Below are positions 46,870-57,040 of a stretch of 64,000 nucleotides of DNA, piece after piece (within the stretch, counting starts at the first letter, position 1; each line of letters starts with the position of its first letter). The stretch spans positions 992,001 through 1,056,000 of the forward strand of contig CM066296.1 of the NCBI GenBank assembly GCA_033816765.1. Direction: 5' to 3'. The notes under the pieces were generated by a model, which did no database searches, was not told the origin of the DNA, and saw only the letters and a list, made by a program, of their open reading frames with translations. The translations under genes were made by a program, and so were the position numbers. The stretch comes from Nothopassalora personata. Lineage: Eukaryota; Ascomycota; Dothideomycetes; Mycosphaerellales; Mycosphaerellaceae.

Positions 46870-48489
46870 TATAGCTACTCGTCTCCTACAAAGTTACGCC
46901 GGGATATGTACGCCGTAGTAAGTCGATATTTCCGAATACTGCTCTTTATCTTAGACTACTATCCTTCCTTTAACCTATAGTCCTTTACCTACACTGTTAG
47001 TTTAATATTGTAGATCTGCTAAAGATTAAGATCCTTCTATGTAACTAGCAGGTTATACATCGCGTCTAAGTCGTCGTGTCGATTTATCTAGAAAGCGGTA
47101 CTACCCTTTATCTAGTTGAAGCAGTTCTTAACGATAACGCTAGTCTCTATATTAACACCTTAAGAACTAAACGGCTCTAGCGGTAACGGAGAGCGACGAC
47201 GTTATAGACTCGAATAGTCGCTTGCTACACCTCTAAAGTACTGCTTAATAACTAGAGTGTGTCTAACGACTATAGCAGCCTACTTCGTTAAGGTAGCGCC
47301 GTATAGATTTACCTTATCTTTCCCTCTATTCTTCTATAACTTAGCTGCTAACGTAGAGCCTAGGTCCTTGATTATAACACGCGGTGCTGTTGGATTACGC
47401 TCTAAGGTGACGAAGGCAGCGTGCTACCTACGAGCGATCTCTTAATACACCTTGCAATAGTCCTCTACGTTGTCTAGACCGCTATACTAACAGGTGTAGC
47501 CGTAGTTCTTGCAATATCGGTTGCTGTAGTGCTACTACGTATTTAGCTAATTAAGGAAGTTCGCGTTAGGTGTCTCTTTAGGCTCTTTACCTTTAATTCG
47601 ACCTTTACCTTTAATACCACCTTGCGAGGGTTAAGATCGACTATAATAACCGGTACGTAACTTACGAAGCTACTTACGCGTAGCAGTCTTACGCGCGGCT
47701 CTGCGCTAGCTAGACGCTCTAACACTACCTCCTCGAGCCGGTGTCGATAGCACCGAACGATCTACCGTCGTTATAGTAATCTCGAGATAGAGCCCCTTTC
47801 TATTCTTATGCCACCACCGAGTAAGTTGCTTATAGGCGCGGTCGACATTATTAAGAGCTTCGTCTTTATCGTGGTTTATAATCGACACGTGAAGGAGGTT
47901 ACTATAGCGCTCGAATCGAGCGACAATGCGGCAGCTACACAATGCGGCAGCTAATCACTCGGTAGATATCGCTATTTAGCGCACTACCTCGTTCGCGATT
48001 ATAAGTCTTTATCCACGCGTAAAGAAAGCGCTTCCACTCGTTATAGGTATTATCCGACTCTGCTACACCCGACTAGCTCTTTACGGTAAGGTCCTCCTTG
48101 CTATAGACAATGCGAAAGGTTGCTAACTAGTTAGGCTCTTTAGGCTCTTCATCTTGAGCGGCATCATCTTCTTTAGCCTCCTCTACCTCCTACTGTTCCT
48201 TATTATTAACACCACTCCGCGCTAGGCCTATAGATTAGTCGAGAAGCTGGTTATCGAGACGCGCCTGTTTATCTACCTCCGGCTCTTTAACTACCGTCGA
48301 GAGGCGCTGCTTGCCCTTGCCCTTGTTACGCTTAGCCGGAGCCTTCGCTTTACGACGAGATAAGGACGATACTTCGGCCTAAGCTTCGAGCTGGCTATTA
48401 TATAGACGCGACGGTGCGGTGCGAGAGCGCTTCGAAGGCTACTGAGAGCGCGTCTTAGCAGGCGTGCTGCGGGCTCGTTTTGGTAGCAT
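46870..48489 (-). pseudogene. RIP-damaged unrecognised transposon-like reading frame
   Basis: From an ATG at 48489 the minus strand reads as a Lys/Arg/Glu-rich protein (MLPKRARSTPAK; RNKGKGKQRLS) and later LLHVSIINHDKDEALNNVDR, RWWHKNRKGLYLEI and HAAFVTLERNPTAPRVIIKD, with TAG/TAA in place of Gln. A 16-bp tandem duplication (about 47925-47956) shifts the frame once. I do not recognise the family. The longest still-open piece is 47706-47942. RIP removes TGA, so openness with TAG/TAA ignored is weak evidence; preserved Trp codons and protein-like composition help. The left end is not defined and may continue past Gypsy-3. Confidence 0.42.
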
Positions 48490-49357
48490 TGCTAGCAGGC
48501 AAACAACACCTAGGACTGGCGACGGCGAGGTTATATCAACGACACAACAATATATGAGACTATTGGGACAATATATCGCTATTCCCAGATGCTACGCGTG
48601 TTTACTATAAGGAACGCGGGACGGGCTATCTTCGGACCCTCTGCCGGCAGCATGGCGCGGACTTCTGCACACGATAGTAAGAAGTCGCGAGCAGACGCGT
48701 CTTGGTCTGTGCGAAACGCCGTGCAGCGACTCCTGTAAGATTATTTCTCACCAGGTCCTTGAGAACCATCGTCCAAGGCCATCTCCATAACTGGTTCCAG
48801 CCATTCGAGGTCCGAAAATAGAGGAGTCAAGAGAACGCCAATGTCAGGCAGAAACTACCAAGTCCAGGCAGTTATGGGCCAGAAGTTCGTTATGCCTTTC
48901 GTCGTCCCAAACAAAAGGCATTTGTCGTTCGCACTTGCACATGTCAAGTGAGCATCGCTCATGACAGGGTCCCTCAGGCAGCCTGATGGTGAGCATCTTC
49001 CATGTCCACAAAATCATATGAGAGAGAACAGCCACCGCCCGAAACCGAGAACGACAGCACGAAGTCGAACAAAGCCAAGAGCTGTCAAGAATGACGTCTC
49101 AAACAGCCGAGGCAAAGGAGAGTTCCTTGTGCTCTGACTGGCTCGAATGAACATACACTTCACCTCCTTACCTCTTTTGGCCTCACACCGTTCGTGGGGT
49201 ATCGATCTTGGACCACACTCGTCCACATACGCCATGACTTCTTGGAGTATATTGAGCAGCCGAAGGCATCAGGATAACTGCCGTGGTATTTGGGAGCGGC
49301 CTGAGTGCACGTCTTCTGCTACTGCATCGTAGACATTGATCGACGAGCGGCTACAAC
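48490..49357. other. Right edge of transposon island and P450 promoter
   Basis: RIP-like sequence fades at about 48.6 kb, and the rest looks like ordinary intergenic DNA upstream of the P450 gene. No gene or RNA seen. Confidence 0.45.
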
Positions 49358-51076
49358 ATGGCGTCCAACGTACCTCGATCAGTATTGTTCTTACTTGGAA
49401 CAGCCACAGAATCTCTGGTCATCACCTCTGTTGTCCCTCACGAATACCTGCCTACGCCTCCACTATCGCGAGTCTTCATACGACTTGCTATACTTCAACT
49501 CGTACTATATGCAGTCTACAACTTCTTCATCTACCCATTCCTGCTCAGTCCTCTCCGAAGCATACCAGGTCCAGGTGTAAGTCCACAGTCATGAGTAGGG
49601 AGACTCGTGCTAACAAAGTGACAGGGCGGCAAGTTCCTCCTGGGTAATGGTTTGGCCACCTTCGAACGTCCTGCTGGACAGTCCTTCCTCAAGTGGATGA
49701 AGGAGATTCCTAACGATGGGCTCCTACACTTCCGCGGTTTCTTTAACATGGACCGTCTGCTCGTAACAGACCCCAAAGCAATCGGTGAGATCTTGGTCAC
49801 CAGGACCTATGACTTTGAGAAACCCGCTCCTCTTAGGAACTTTCTGCGATACATCCTTGGAGACGGGTTGATCATTGTCGAAGGCGATGTGCACAAGTTC
49901 CAGCGCAAGAACATTATGCCCGTGTTCACTTTCCGTGCCATCAAGGAGCTCTACCCTATTTTCTGGAGCAAGTCGTGCCAGCTCACTCAAGGTGTCGCGC
50001 AGCAGATCGCAGAGAAGGCGGGTGGCGATAGTAGTGACGCCACAGCTGTTGTAGAGGTGAACCACTGGGCCAACCAGGTTACTATGGACATCATTGGGCT
50101 CGCCGCCATGGGGCGCGATTTCAACTCTTTGAAGAATGGCGAGGATCCGCTCATTGTGAACTACGAAGAGCTACTTGAGCCCACCAAGGAGAAGCAAGTC
50201 TACTTCCTCATGAACATTCTCTTTGGTCCCAATCTGATCTCCAAGCTTCCCTGGAAGATCAACGAGCGCAGCGCGATCGTTCAGAAAAACATCACTGCCA
50301 TCAGCCTCCAACTCGTGAAAGACAAAAAGGAAATGGTCAAGACCGAGCCCAAGGGCCACAAAGACATCCTCTCCTTGCTCATCCAATCCAACAACTTCTC
50401 CGACCACCAACTCGTCGACCAAATGCTCACATTCCTTGCTGCCGGCCACGAAACCACATCCTCAGCATTCACCTGGGTGACCTTCCTCCTAGCCAAACAC
50501 CCCGCAATCCAAACCGCTCTCCGCCACGAAATCCGCGAGAACCTCCCATCCCCTAACTCTCCCGTTGGCGACATCGACATCTCCACCATCCTCGAGACCA
50601 TGCCCCTCCTGAACGGCGTCTGCCAAGAAACCATCCGCATGTATCCCACCGTCCCCGTAACAGTCCGCGACTGCGTCAAATCCACTCAACTCGCCGGCCA
50701 ACACATCCCGAAAGGCACACAAGTCATTCTCTCACCCTGGGCGACAAACCGCAACCCTGCACTCTGGGGTCCTGACGCGGACAAATTCGTCCCTGAGCGC
50801 TGGATTGAGACTGATGAGAAGACTGGTCATCGAAGACCTAACAAGAACGGCGGTGCGCCGAGCAACTATGCCATCTTGACCTTCTTGCATGGGCCGAGGA
50901 GTTGTATCGGGCAGGGTTTTGCGCAGGCTGAGTTGAGGTGTCTTGTGGCGGCTTGGACCGGGATGTTCAATATGGAGATGGCGGATCCGAACGAGGTTGT
51001 GATTCCGCATGGTGTGGTTACGACGAAGCCGAAGAATGGTATGCATTTGAGATTGAGGAAGTTGGAGGGGTGGTGA
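49358..51076 (+). CDS. Cytochrome P450 monooxygenase, two exons
   Basis: Haem-thiolate monooxygenase, probably ER-anchored; substrate unknown. Exons 49358-49576 and 49625-51076 give 556 residues. The 48-nt intron (GTAAGT...CAG, branch GCTAAC) joins SIPGPG to GGKFLLGNG. An N-terminal membrane helix (LAILQLVLYAVYNFFIYPFL) precedes the proline hinge. I-helix FLAAGHETTSSAF, K-helix ExxR in QETIRMYP, and the Cys-ligand loop FLHGPRSCIGQG with Cys about 500 are all present, so it should be active. It is convergent with a broken FAD monooxygenase, which hints at a former small oxidative cluster at the transposon island edge. Codon use changes to C-rich in the second half, as is common in fungal genes. 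Confidence 0.93.
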
Positions 51077-51338
51077 TGTGATGAGGAGGGTGATGTGTTT
51101 TGATCGCGAGATCACGCCGTGTGGGAGGACTTTTGTTCAGAATCGACAGCCTGGCGGAGCAACAGCACGGCGTATTTTTTATGTCTCTTACTTGCACATG
51201 TTTGCCTTTCATTCAAACAGAGTTTTCCTCTGCGTACCCACGTCTTCTTCATATGCCTCACTACCTCATCTTTGATCCGCAGACCGTGCTGAACGCCATT
51301 CTACCAGCTTTCCCTGACTATTCTTTCTCTCATCATAG

Positions 51339-52779
51339 CTATGGCAGAAGTCCAACATAGCAAAGAGAGCGCTTGCTGCAGGAAGTCAGCGTACATTTAC
51401 AAAGTTCCATGTTACTTTGACGCTTACGCAGTAGTCGACCCTTGTCCTCATCGCGCGCATGAATCCTTAACCATAATCTGCTCCCGCCTTCCTGGCATTG
51501 GTGAACAACTCCAGCAGACTCGGAATCTCGTCCCCCATTGTGCCTGATCGTAGGGTTTTCTGGCGAGATGGTGCCTTCAATTGCTTGGCCTACGTCTTGA
51601 TTGAGAACTGCGATCTCTTCAGCATGGCCAGGAGTGAGCTTGGAAAGGAGCTTAGGACGGACCGTACATGGAAGATTCTGATTACCATGCGCAGCATTTC
51701 CTGTCAACGCGATATTGCACTGTTCACGCTTGGTAGTATGGCCATGTCGACTAATTGCCGTACTTTCAGATCGTTGTCCGCCGAAGATAGTAACTTGCGT
51801 GCGACTGGCGCACAGTTGCTGAAGCTTTTAAGGAGTTTAGACTTGTTGCCTTCTGGTTCCCAATCTGTCACCCGTCAGTCAGCACCAGGAACCAGAATCA
51901 TCCATCACACTCACCATCGCCTGCCGCTGCCAGCTCATCACCAGGAAGAAACGCCACGAATCGTATTTTCCCTGCACGGGTATGTAACAAACTTCCCCTC
52001 CGACCCAGCAACATCACAAATAGACCCCTCCTCGCTCGTGAAAAATCTCGCCTCCGGCTTCGCCTCCAGCACTTCCCTCTGCACAAGCCATCGATAACAC
52101 TTCCTTTCCCAAGGCCACAAAACCGCCTTCCTCACTACACTCGAATTGCCATCCGCTGCGATCGAAATATCCCCCTCAAACCCACTCCCATCCTCAACCT
52201 CTACCCTCCCCATCTCAGCGTCAACCCTGACAACCTTCACACCCAGCACCAGCTCCACCTTCCTTCCCGGTCCAACTTCACTAACAACAAATATTTTCAA
52301 CTCCCGATGCCAGTCAGCCCTATAGTCCATCCAGTCCACCCACGGATTCTTCCCCTTCGCTCGAAAGTCCCTCAAATCCATCCTAGCCCGCATCTCGCCC
52401 GTCCCACCTAGAAAGGGCGCCATTAGCCGTACTCGAACACCATGTGGCAATATCTCAGCAACGACTATCGAGCTGAGAATGCCGCGCGCAGGTCTCAGAC
52501 AGACGATGCCTTCTGCCCTTCTGCTGATCGGTAACACTCTCGCAATTAATCAACGTAACACCTTTCGGCGCCATCGCACACGAGGAAGCCGGATCCAAGC
52601 CTAGATCGATGAGGAGACACTGGGTCCAACAGCAAGCGCTGCGCCGGTCTCGGTGTGGACATGCGACTTTTCGAGAACTTGTGACGTTGTGGCCGGCGCA
52701 CCGCAGTGAGAGCACAGGGTAGACCTGCGATGCCTGCGCCGATGATAATGCAGTTGAGAGGTTCGACTTGAGGAGACAT
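51339..52779 (-). pseudogene. Broken FAD-dependent monooxygenase (salicylate hydroxylase-like)
   Basis: Starts MSPQVEPLNCIIIGAGIAGL (ATG 52779; Rossmann GxGxxG for FAD) and then the family pattern is spread over all three minus frames: CAGHNVT, VLEKSHVHTETGAALAVGPS, DLGLDPASSCAMAPKGVTLI, RAEGIVCLRPARGIL through GDISIAADGNSSVVRKAV and KFVTYPCRE, then after a possible intron WEPEGNKSKLLKSF, and last LTGNAAHG with GQAIEGTI. At least four frameshifts are needed, so it is not functional. Group A flavin monooxygenases hydroxylate aromatic substrates. Near-complete length suggests recent loss. Confidence 0.75.
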
Positions 52780-54012
52780 GGCGATGGAGGTAGCAGGATT
52801 TAGGGGAGAGTGTAGGTATGGCGAGCATGTTGGAGCGACACATGATTCGTTGATGTTGGAACCTGTCGTTGTGTGAAGCTTTGTCATCACCATGGATGCG
52901 TGCATTTGTAGAGAGAGGGTGACTCTGCATGGCGATTGGATTGTGCGAGGTGCGAGTGCATGGAATTCCTGCGCATACACGTAGGCTCTATAGAAGAAGG
53001 CGCATGCTTCGAGCTGAAGTGGGCTGTATGTGCTGTGGATGTTGTGGTCAACATGCGAATAACGGCTGGAGTACATGTATGTGCGAGAGAAGGAGAGAGC
53101 TTGATGCCTTTTGGGGGTCGATGTAGTGTGCCCGCTGGAAGCGACCACAATCGGTTCGGAAGCAGCGACGATGCGCCCGCAAGGTTCAGAGAGACAGCGA
53201 CGAAGCAGTTGACCATATAATGCGACACCCCCACAGAGTCCAAGAAAGGAGAAAACAAGTCCACCTCCACCTCCACGAGCAAAAAAATCCGGGGAGTGTC
53301 TTGTGCGACACTGGGCGGTATCAGGATATCCCCCTTGTCCTCCCCGAACATCCAGTAGGCGCCTACTCAGACAGGCCACAATCTGGGTGTACCTTCCTTG
53401 TCTTGCGCTTCCCTTGAGATCAGGGCTACTCAGGCAGACTCCAACAACCTTATAAGGCTGAGCAGCCATGTGCGTCTTTACTCACACTCTCGCCTCAATC
53501 ACAACATACTCCTGTAATTTCTCGGTAGTATGTGCGTTTGCGGGGCGGGCGAGCCAACTCTCACTTGGCTCCAGGGAGTGCATCGGGTGCCAAGCCGATA
53601 TTCTCAATCAGGCGCAGCATGCATTGTACTCATGCTTTCTCAACGCACCTGTTGAGACTGACCATATGGCCAGAAGACCCCGTTACATGTGACTGCTTTT
53701 TTGCGATATTTATACCTAAATGCATCCGGGTGGAGCTGTACGTGATGTTGTATGGTATCGCGTGGTCGGCTGTTTGTGCAAGGTCGATATGCGAAGCTCC
53801 GGAGTGGTCGGTCGAGCTGTGGGGCCCGGGCTGGCCGAAAGGCTGTCGAGGTGTCGGTACCGCGATCTACGATATGAGTCAAGCAGAGAGCTGCGCTAGC
53901 TGAGAACTTCGGTGTTCAATTCCTGCTATCGTCGTTCGGGCTCGATGTCGGATGGCCGCTGGGTTCGAGTTGAGGATGATGGTTGCCGTAGTAGGTATTG
54001 TCGAAGGTTCGT
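52780..54012. other. Intergenic, no gene seen
   Basis: 1.2 kb between the FAD pseudogene and the CUE gene. Open frames on both strands are short and lack motifs. Confidence 0.45.
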
Positions 54013-55980
54013 TCATCCTGCTGGTGGAAACCCACCGCGTGCCATCTTTTTCGCTCGCTGGTCTCGCCGGTTATGATTAGCCCGGCTGCTCTTATTCGCT
54101 TCTTTTCGTCTTTGCGCCTGTAGCGTACTTGCTTCACCTGATGGGCCGGCGACACTGCCACCTCGTCCACGTCCTCTGCCGCCACGACCTCTGCCTTGGC
54201 CACGGAAGCCACCTCTTCCGGCAGGCGCATCAGAGTCTTCGGTCTCAGTATTGCCCGGACCCTCGCGGTACGATGTGCTCGCAAGTTCTGTCTGCCTTCC
54301 GTCGAAGCCTCCTGCTTGGGCTTCAAGTCGCTTGGCTCTCTTGGGGTCGCGCTGCAGCATGATGGCCCATCCTTCTATTCCCTCATCAGTCATACCCGTC
54401 TCCGACTTTAGCGCTTGTCGAGCTTGACCCTTTCTGATGTCGAATGTGCGACCGAACAGCTCTGGCGTTGATTTGTAGACTTTGAAAAGCGCCATGTCGT
54501 TCTCCTCGTGAGTAACACGTGCCGTTGGTCCAGGCTCGCCATCTGGATGAGATGTGTCAACGGTGCCGCCGACATCTTCGACATCGTACGTGTCGTCTCG
54601 CTCGTCGTCATCGGAGTCGAAAGCCGCGAGAGCAGACAAAATGGCAGCTTTGTTCGGTTGATCTTCTTCTGCGGTGCTCATCCTCTGTTTCCCAATCCTA
54701 AGTCGCTTGGTGTCAAAGTCTAACCGGTCGAGCTCATCATTATCGAACACATTTCTGCGCTCAGGAAGGAAGTGCTCTTTGGGTGGCGGTGTCGATCTTG
54801 GTGCCAGATAATCGACCTTTGACTGTGGGTCAGTATCATAGACTGGTGCTTGCTCGGTCCTGTCGAGGCCTGATAGATGGCCAGGTAACGACTCGTCTAG
54901 CAGATGTGCAGTAACCTGCTCAACGCTGTCGTCGTATTCATCGAGGAGCCTGAGTACGAAGCCGGAGCCGAGGTCGGGGAAAAGGTCTTGAATCTGTGTG
55001 ACGAGGCTCATGCGATGCATGTGAGATTCTGCATCTGGACTCGTTTGCTTGGCCTTACCCTTGTTCGGCTTCTTGCGTACATGCTTCTTGGGCCTTGCTA
55101 TACTTGGAGCACGATACGTCTCAAGCGTTTCCAAGAGCTTCGATAAACGCTCAGGTGCTTTGCCGTTGATAGATTGACGCAGTCTTGCGACCAGTGCAGT
55201 GTTGGTGACAACATCTGCCAGAAGTGAAGTCTGAGGTGTAGATTTGTCTGCTGCAGATCGCAAGGTGAACAGGTGGTCGGACAGAACAGACGCTGTTGGA
55301 ACCTCAGTACGAACAAGAGAAAGGAGCGCAAGATAAGAGACTGTCGATATAGCTTTCTTCTGCGAGTTGTCAAGAGTCCGAGCATATGCTGCTATGAGAG
55401 AGTCCAGGAAATCAGAGCCGGTCATGAAGAACGCTCCAATGTCAGCCGAGGCATGCAAGACGGGAGCCAGTCGTAAAAGATGTTCCATTGCACCGGTTAG
55501 GTCTTTTGCTTCCAGTAGCTTGGTCAAGGAATCCTTCGCCTTCTGCAAAACAGGGGTGAGAGCCTGGGACATTGCCTTCCACAAAGCATGGAGTTGCTGA
55601 CGTAACGACGAGCTTTTGAGGTGAGCATGGCAGAGGTCGGCTATGAAGTCCCAGCTCAGCAGTATGCTGGAAGATGCCGAAGGCGCTGTCAGAGCACGAC
55701 ATGCCAATCTGAAGGCGAGCTTCCGCAGCTGAACGGCTTTTGAGCTGCGGAAAGTGGTGTCTCCTGGTTGGAGGCGTGCAGACTCCTGGTAGAAAGACGC
55801 AAGGAAGCCAGGAAGGTTGCCTTTGTCACTGGCTGCAATGTTGAAGTCTGAGGCTGGTAGTCGCAGCGTCAGCTCCGACAAGGTCAACCACGCCTCCAAA
55901 CACGCTTCCCATTCTTCTGGTCCCAAGCTGAGGCGGATATTGGCTGGTGGCAAAGGAGCCAATGGTGGTGGGAGGCTCAT
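54013..55980 (-). CDS. CUE-domain protein, Cue3/ASCC2-like
   Basis: 655 residues in one exon from ATG 55980. The N-terminal about 300 residues are helical and Leu/Ala/Ser-rich, as in Cue3/ASCC2. A CUE domain follows (about 322-362: LVTQIQDLFPDLGSGFVLRL, with LLDE) and binds ubiquitin. The C-terminal part is acidic and then RGG-rich (GRGGFRGQGRGRGGRGRGRG) and basic, consistent with RNA or ribosome contact. In yeast and mammals this protein belongs to the ribosome quality control trigger complex, which splits stalled, ubiquitinated ribosomes (family knowledge). It is divergent from the ribosomal protein gene across 0.3 kb. Orthology is inferred from architecture. Confidence 0.8.
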   Translation of the reverse strand: MSLPPPLAPLPPANIRLSLGPEEWEACLEAWLTLSELTLRLPASDFNIAASDKGNLPGFLASFYQESARLQPGDTTFRSSKAVQLRKLAFRLACRALTAPSASSSILLSWDFIADLCHAHLKSSSLRQQLHALWKAMSQALTPVLQKAKDSLTKLLEAKDLTGAMEHLLRLAPVLHASADIGAFFMTGSDFLDSLIAAYARTLDNSQKKAISTVSYLALLSLVRTEVPTASVLSDHLFTLRSAADKSTPQTSLLADVVTNTALVARLRQSINGKAPERLSKLLETLETYRAPSIARPKKHVRKKPNKGKAKQTSPDAESHMHRMSLVTQIQDLFPDLGSGFVLRLLDEYDDSVEQVTAHLLDESLPGHLSGLDRTEQAPVYDTDPQSKVDYLAPRSTPPPKEHFLPERRNVFDNDELDRLDFDTKRLRIGKQRMSTAEEDQPNKAAILSALAAFDSDDDERDDTYDVEDVGGTVDTSHPDGEPGPTARVTHEENDMALFKVYKSTPELFGRTFDIRKGQARQALKSETGMTDEGIEGWAIMLQRDPKRAKRLEAQAGGFDGRQTELASTSYREGPGNTETEDSDAPAGRGGFRGQGRGRGGRGRGRGGSVAGPSGEASTLQAQRRKEANKSSRANHNRRDQRAKKMARGGFPPAG

Positions 55981-56210
55981 GATAGGGACAGTCTCCTAAG
56001 GTCTGGTCTGTGAGATCGATGCTGCTCTCAAGTGAAGGGGAGGGTGAAGGCGTTTTGGTCATCGTTGTTTCCACATTCGGTTAGCGCCCGCGCGGGTAGG
56101 GCCGATCTGCCAAGATTTCCCCCACGAGAACATCTTCAATTGGAGGCAGGCGCGACCAGAAGAACTTCTCTTCTCCATCGATCTCACGTTACCGAGTCAA
56201 ACAGACCGAG

Positions 56211-56266
56211 GTGAGTGCCGCGATAGCAGTCCACTGACCGCGATACCCATACTAACACCACCACAG
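56211..56266 (+). other. Probable 5' UTR intron of the uS10 gene
   Basis: GTGAGT...CACCACAG with the branch motif ACTAAC at 56251-56256, ending 42 nt before the uS10 ATG. Introns in the 5' UTR are common in fungal ribosomal protein genes. Confidence 0.55.
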
Positions 56267-56308
56267 TCGGATCGACACTTCTACAACCGCCCGAACAACC
56301 CATCCACC

Positions 56309-56724
56309 ATGTCTTTCCAGGACCCAAAGAAGACTTCGCAGCTCGATGCGCCCAAGATCCACAAGATCCGCATCACGCTCACCTCGCGCAAGGTCGCTTC
56401 CCTCGAGAAGGTCTGCGACGAGCTCATCCAGCGTGCCAAGAGCAAGGAGCTGCGCGTCAAGGGCCCAGTCCGTCTCCCAACCAAGAACCTCAAGATCTCC
56501 ACCCGTAAGACTCCCTGCGGTGAGGGTTCCAAGACCTGGGACACGTACGAGATGAGGTGAGTCAGAAATTCAATGCTATGGATGGGAGAATCTGGGCAAG
56601 AGACTGACAAGAGCATAGAATCCACAAGCGTCTGATCGACTTGAACGCCCCAACCGAGGTCGTCAAGCAGATCATCATCAACATCGAGGCTGGTGTCGAG
56701 GTTGAGGTGACCATTGCCGCATAA
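56309..56724 (+). CDS. RPS20: 40S ribosomal protein uS10 (S20)
   Basis: Exons 56309-56556 and 56619-56724 give 117 residues, the usual length. The 62-nt intron (GTGAGT...CATAG) joins TYEMR to IHKRLIDL. The protein has the uS10 signature ([39 protein letters not shown]) and a C-terminus [13 protein letters not shown]. Structural protein of the small ribosomal subunit. No defects. Confidence 0.97.
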
Positions 56725-57040
56725 GCTGGTGGTCCAGGAGGGCTGTCGGGGCTTGAGAAGGCGAGAAGCAAGGACACGACAAGAGGTGGCAAGCAGATAG
56801 CGTACCACAATCGAGACGCCATGCTTCCCGCCATGAAAATGCTTATCTTCCCATATTATTATCGCACCACCGATGTCCTGGCTGCCTACAGCAAAAGACA
56901 ACTCGCTGAACGTGATCGTGCATATTTCGCGTCCAATAAAAAAGTCGGGCGCTTGGCTTGCATGCCTCGTGGCGGCGCTAACGTTGTGGTGTTCAGACCC
57001 CGAACATTGCTTCTGACGTCTATGCTGCCTCAATCACGAA

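Noticed and set aside
52929..53220. Overlapping plus frames rich in Cys and Arg
   Set aside because: Two frames overlap each other and a minus frame; composition follows the local GC skew and no family pattern is seen.
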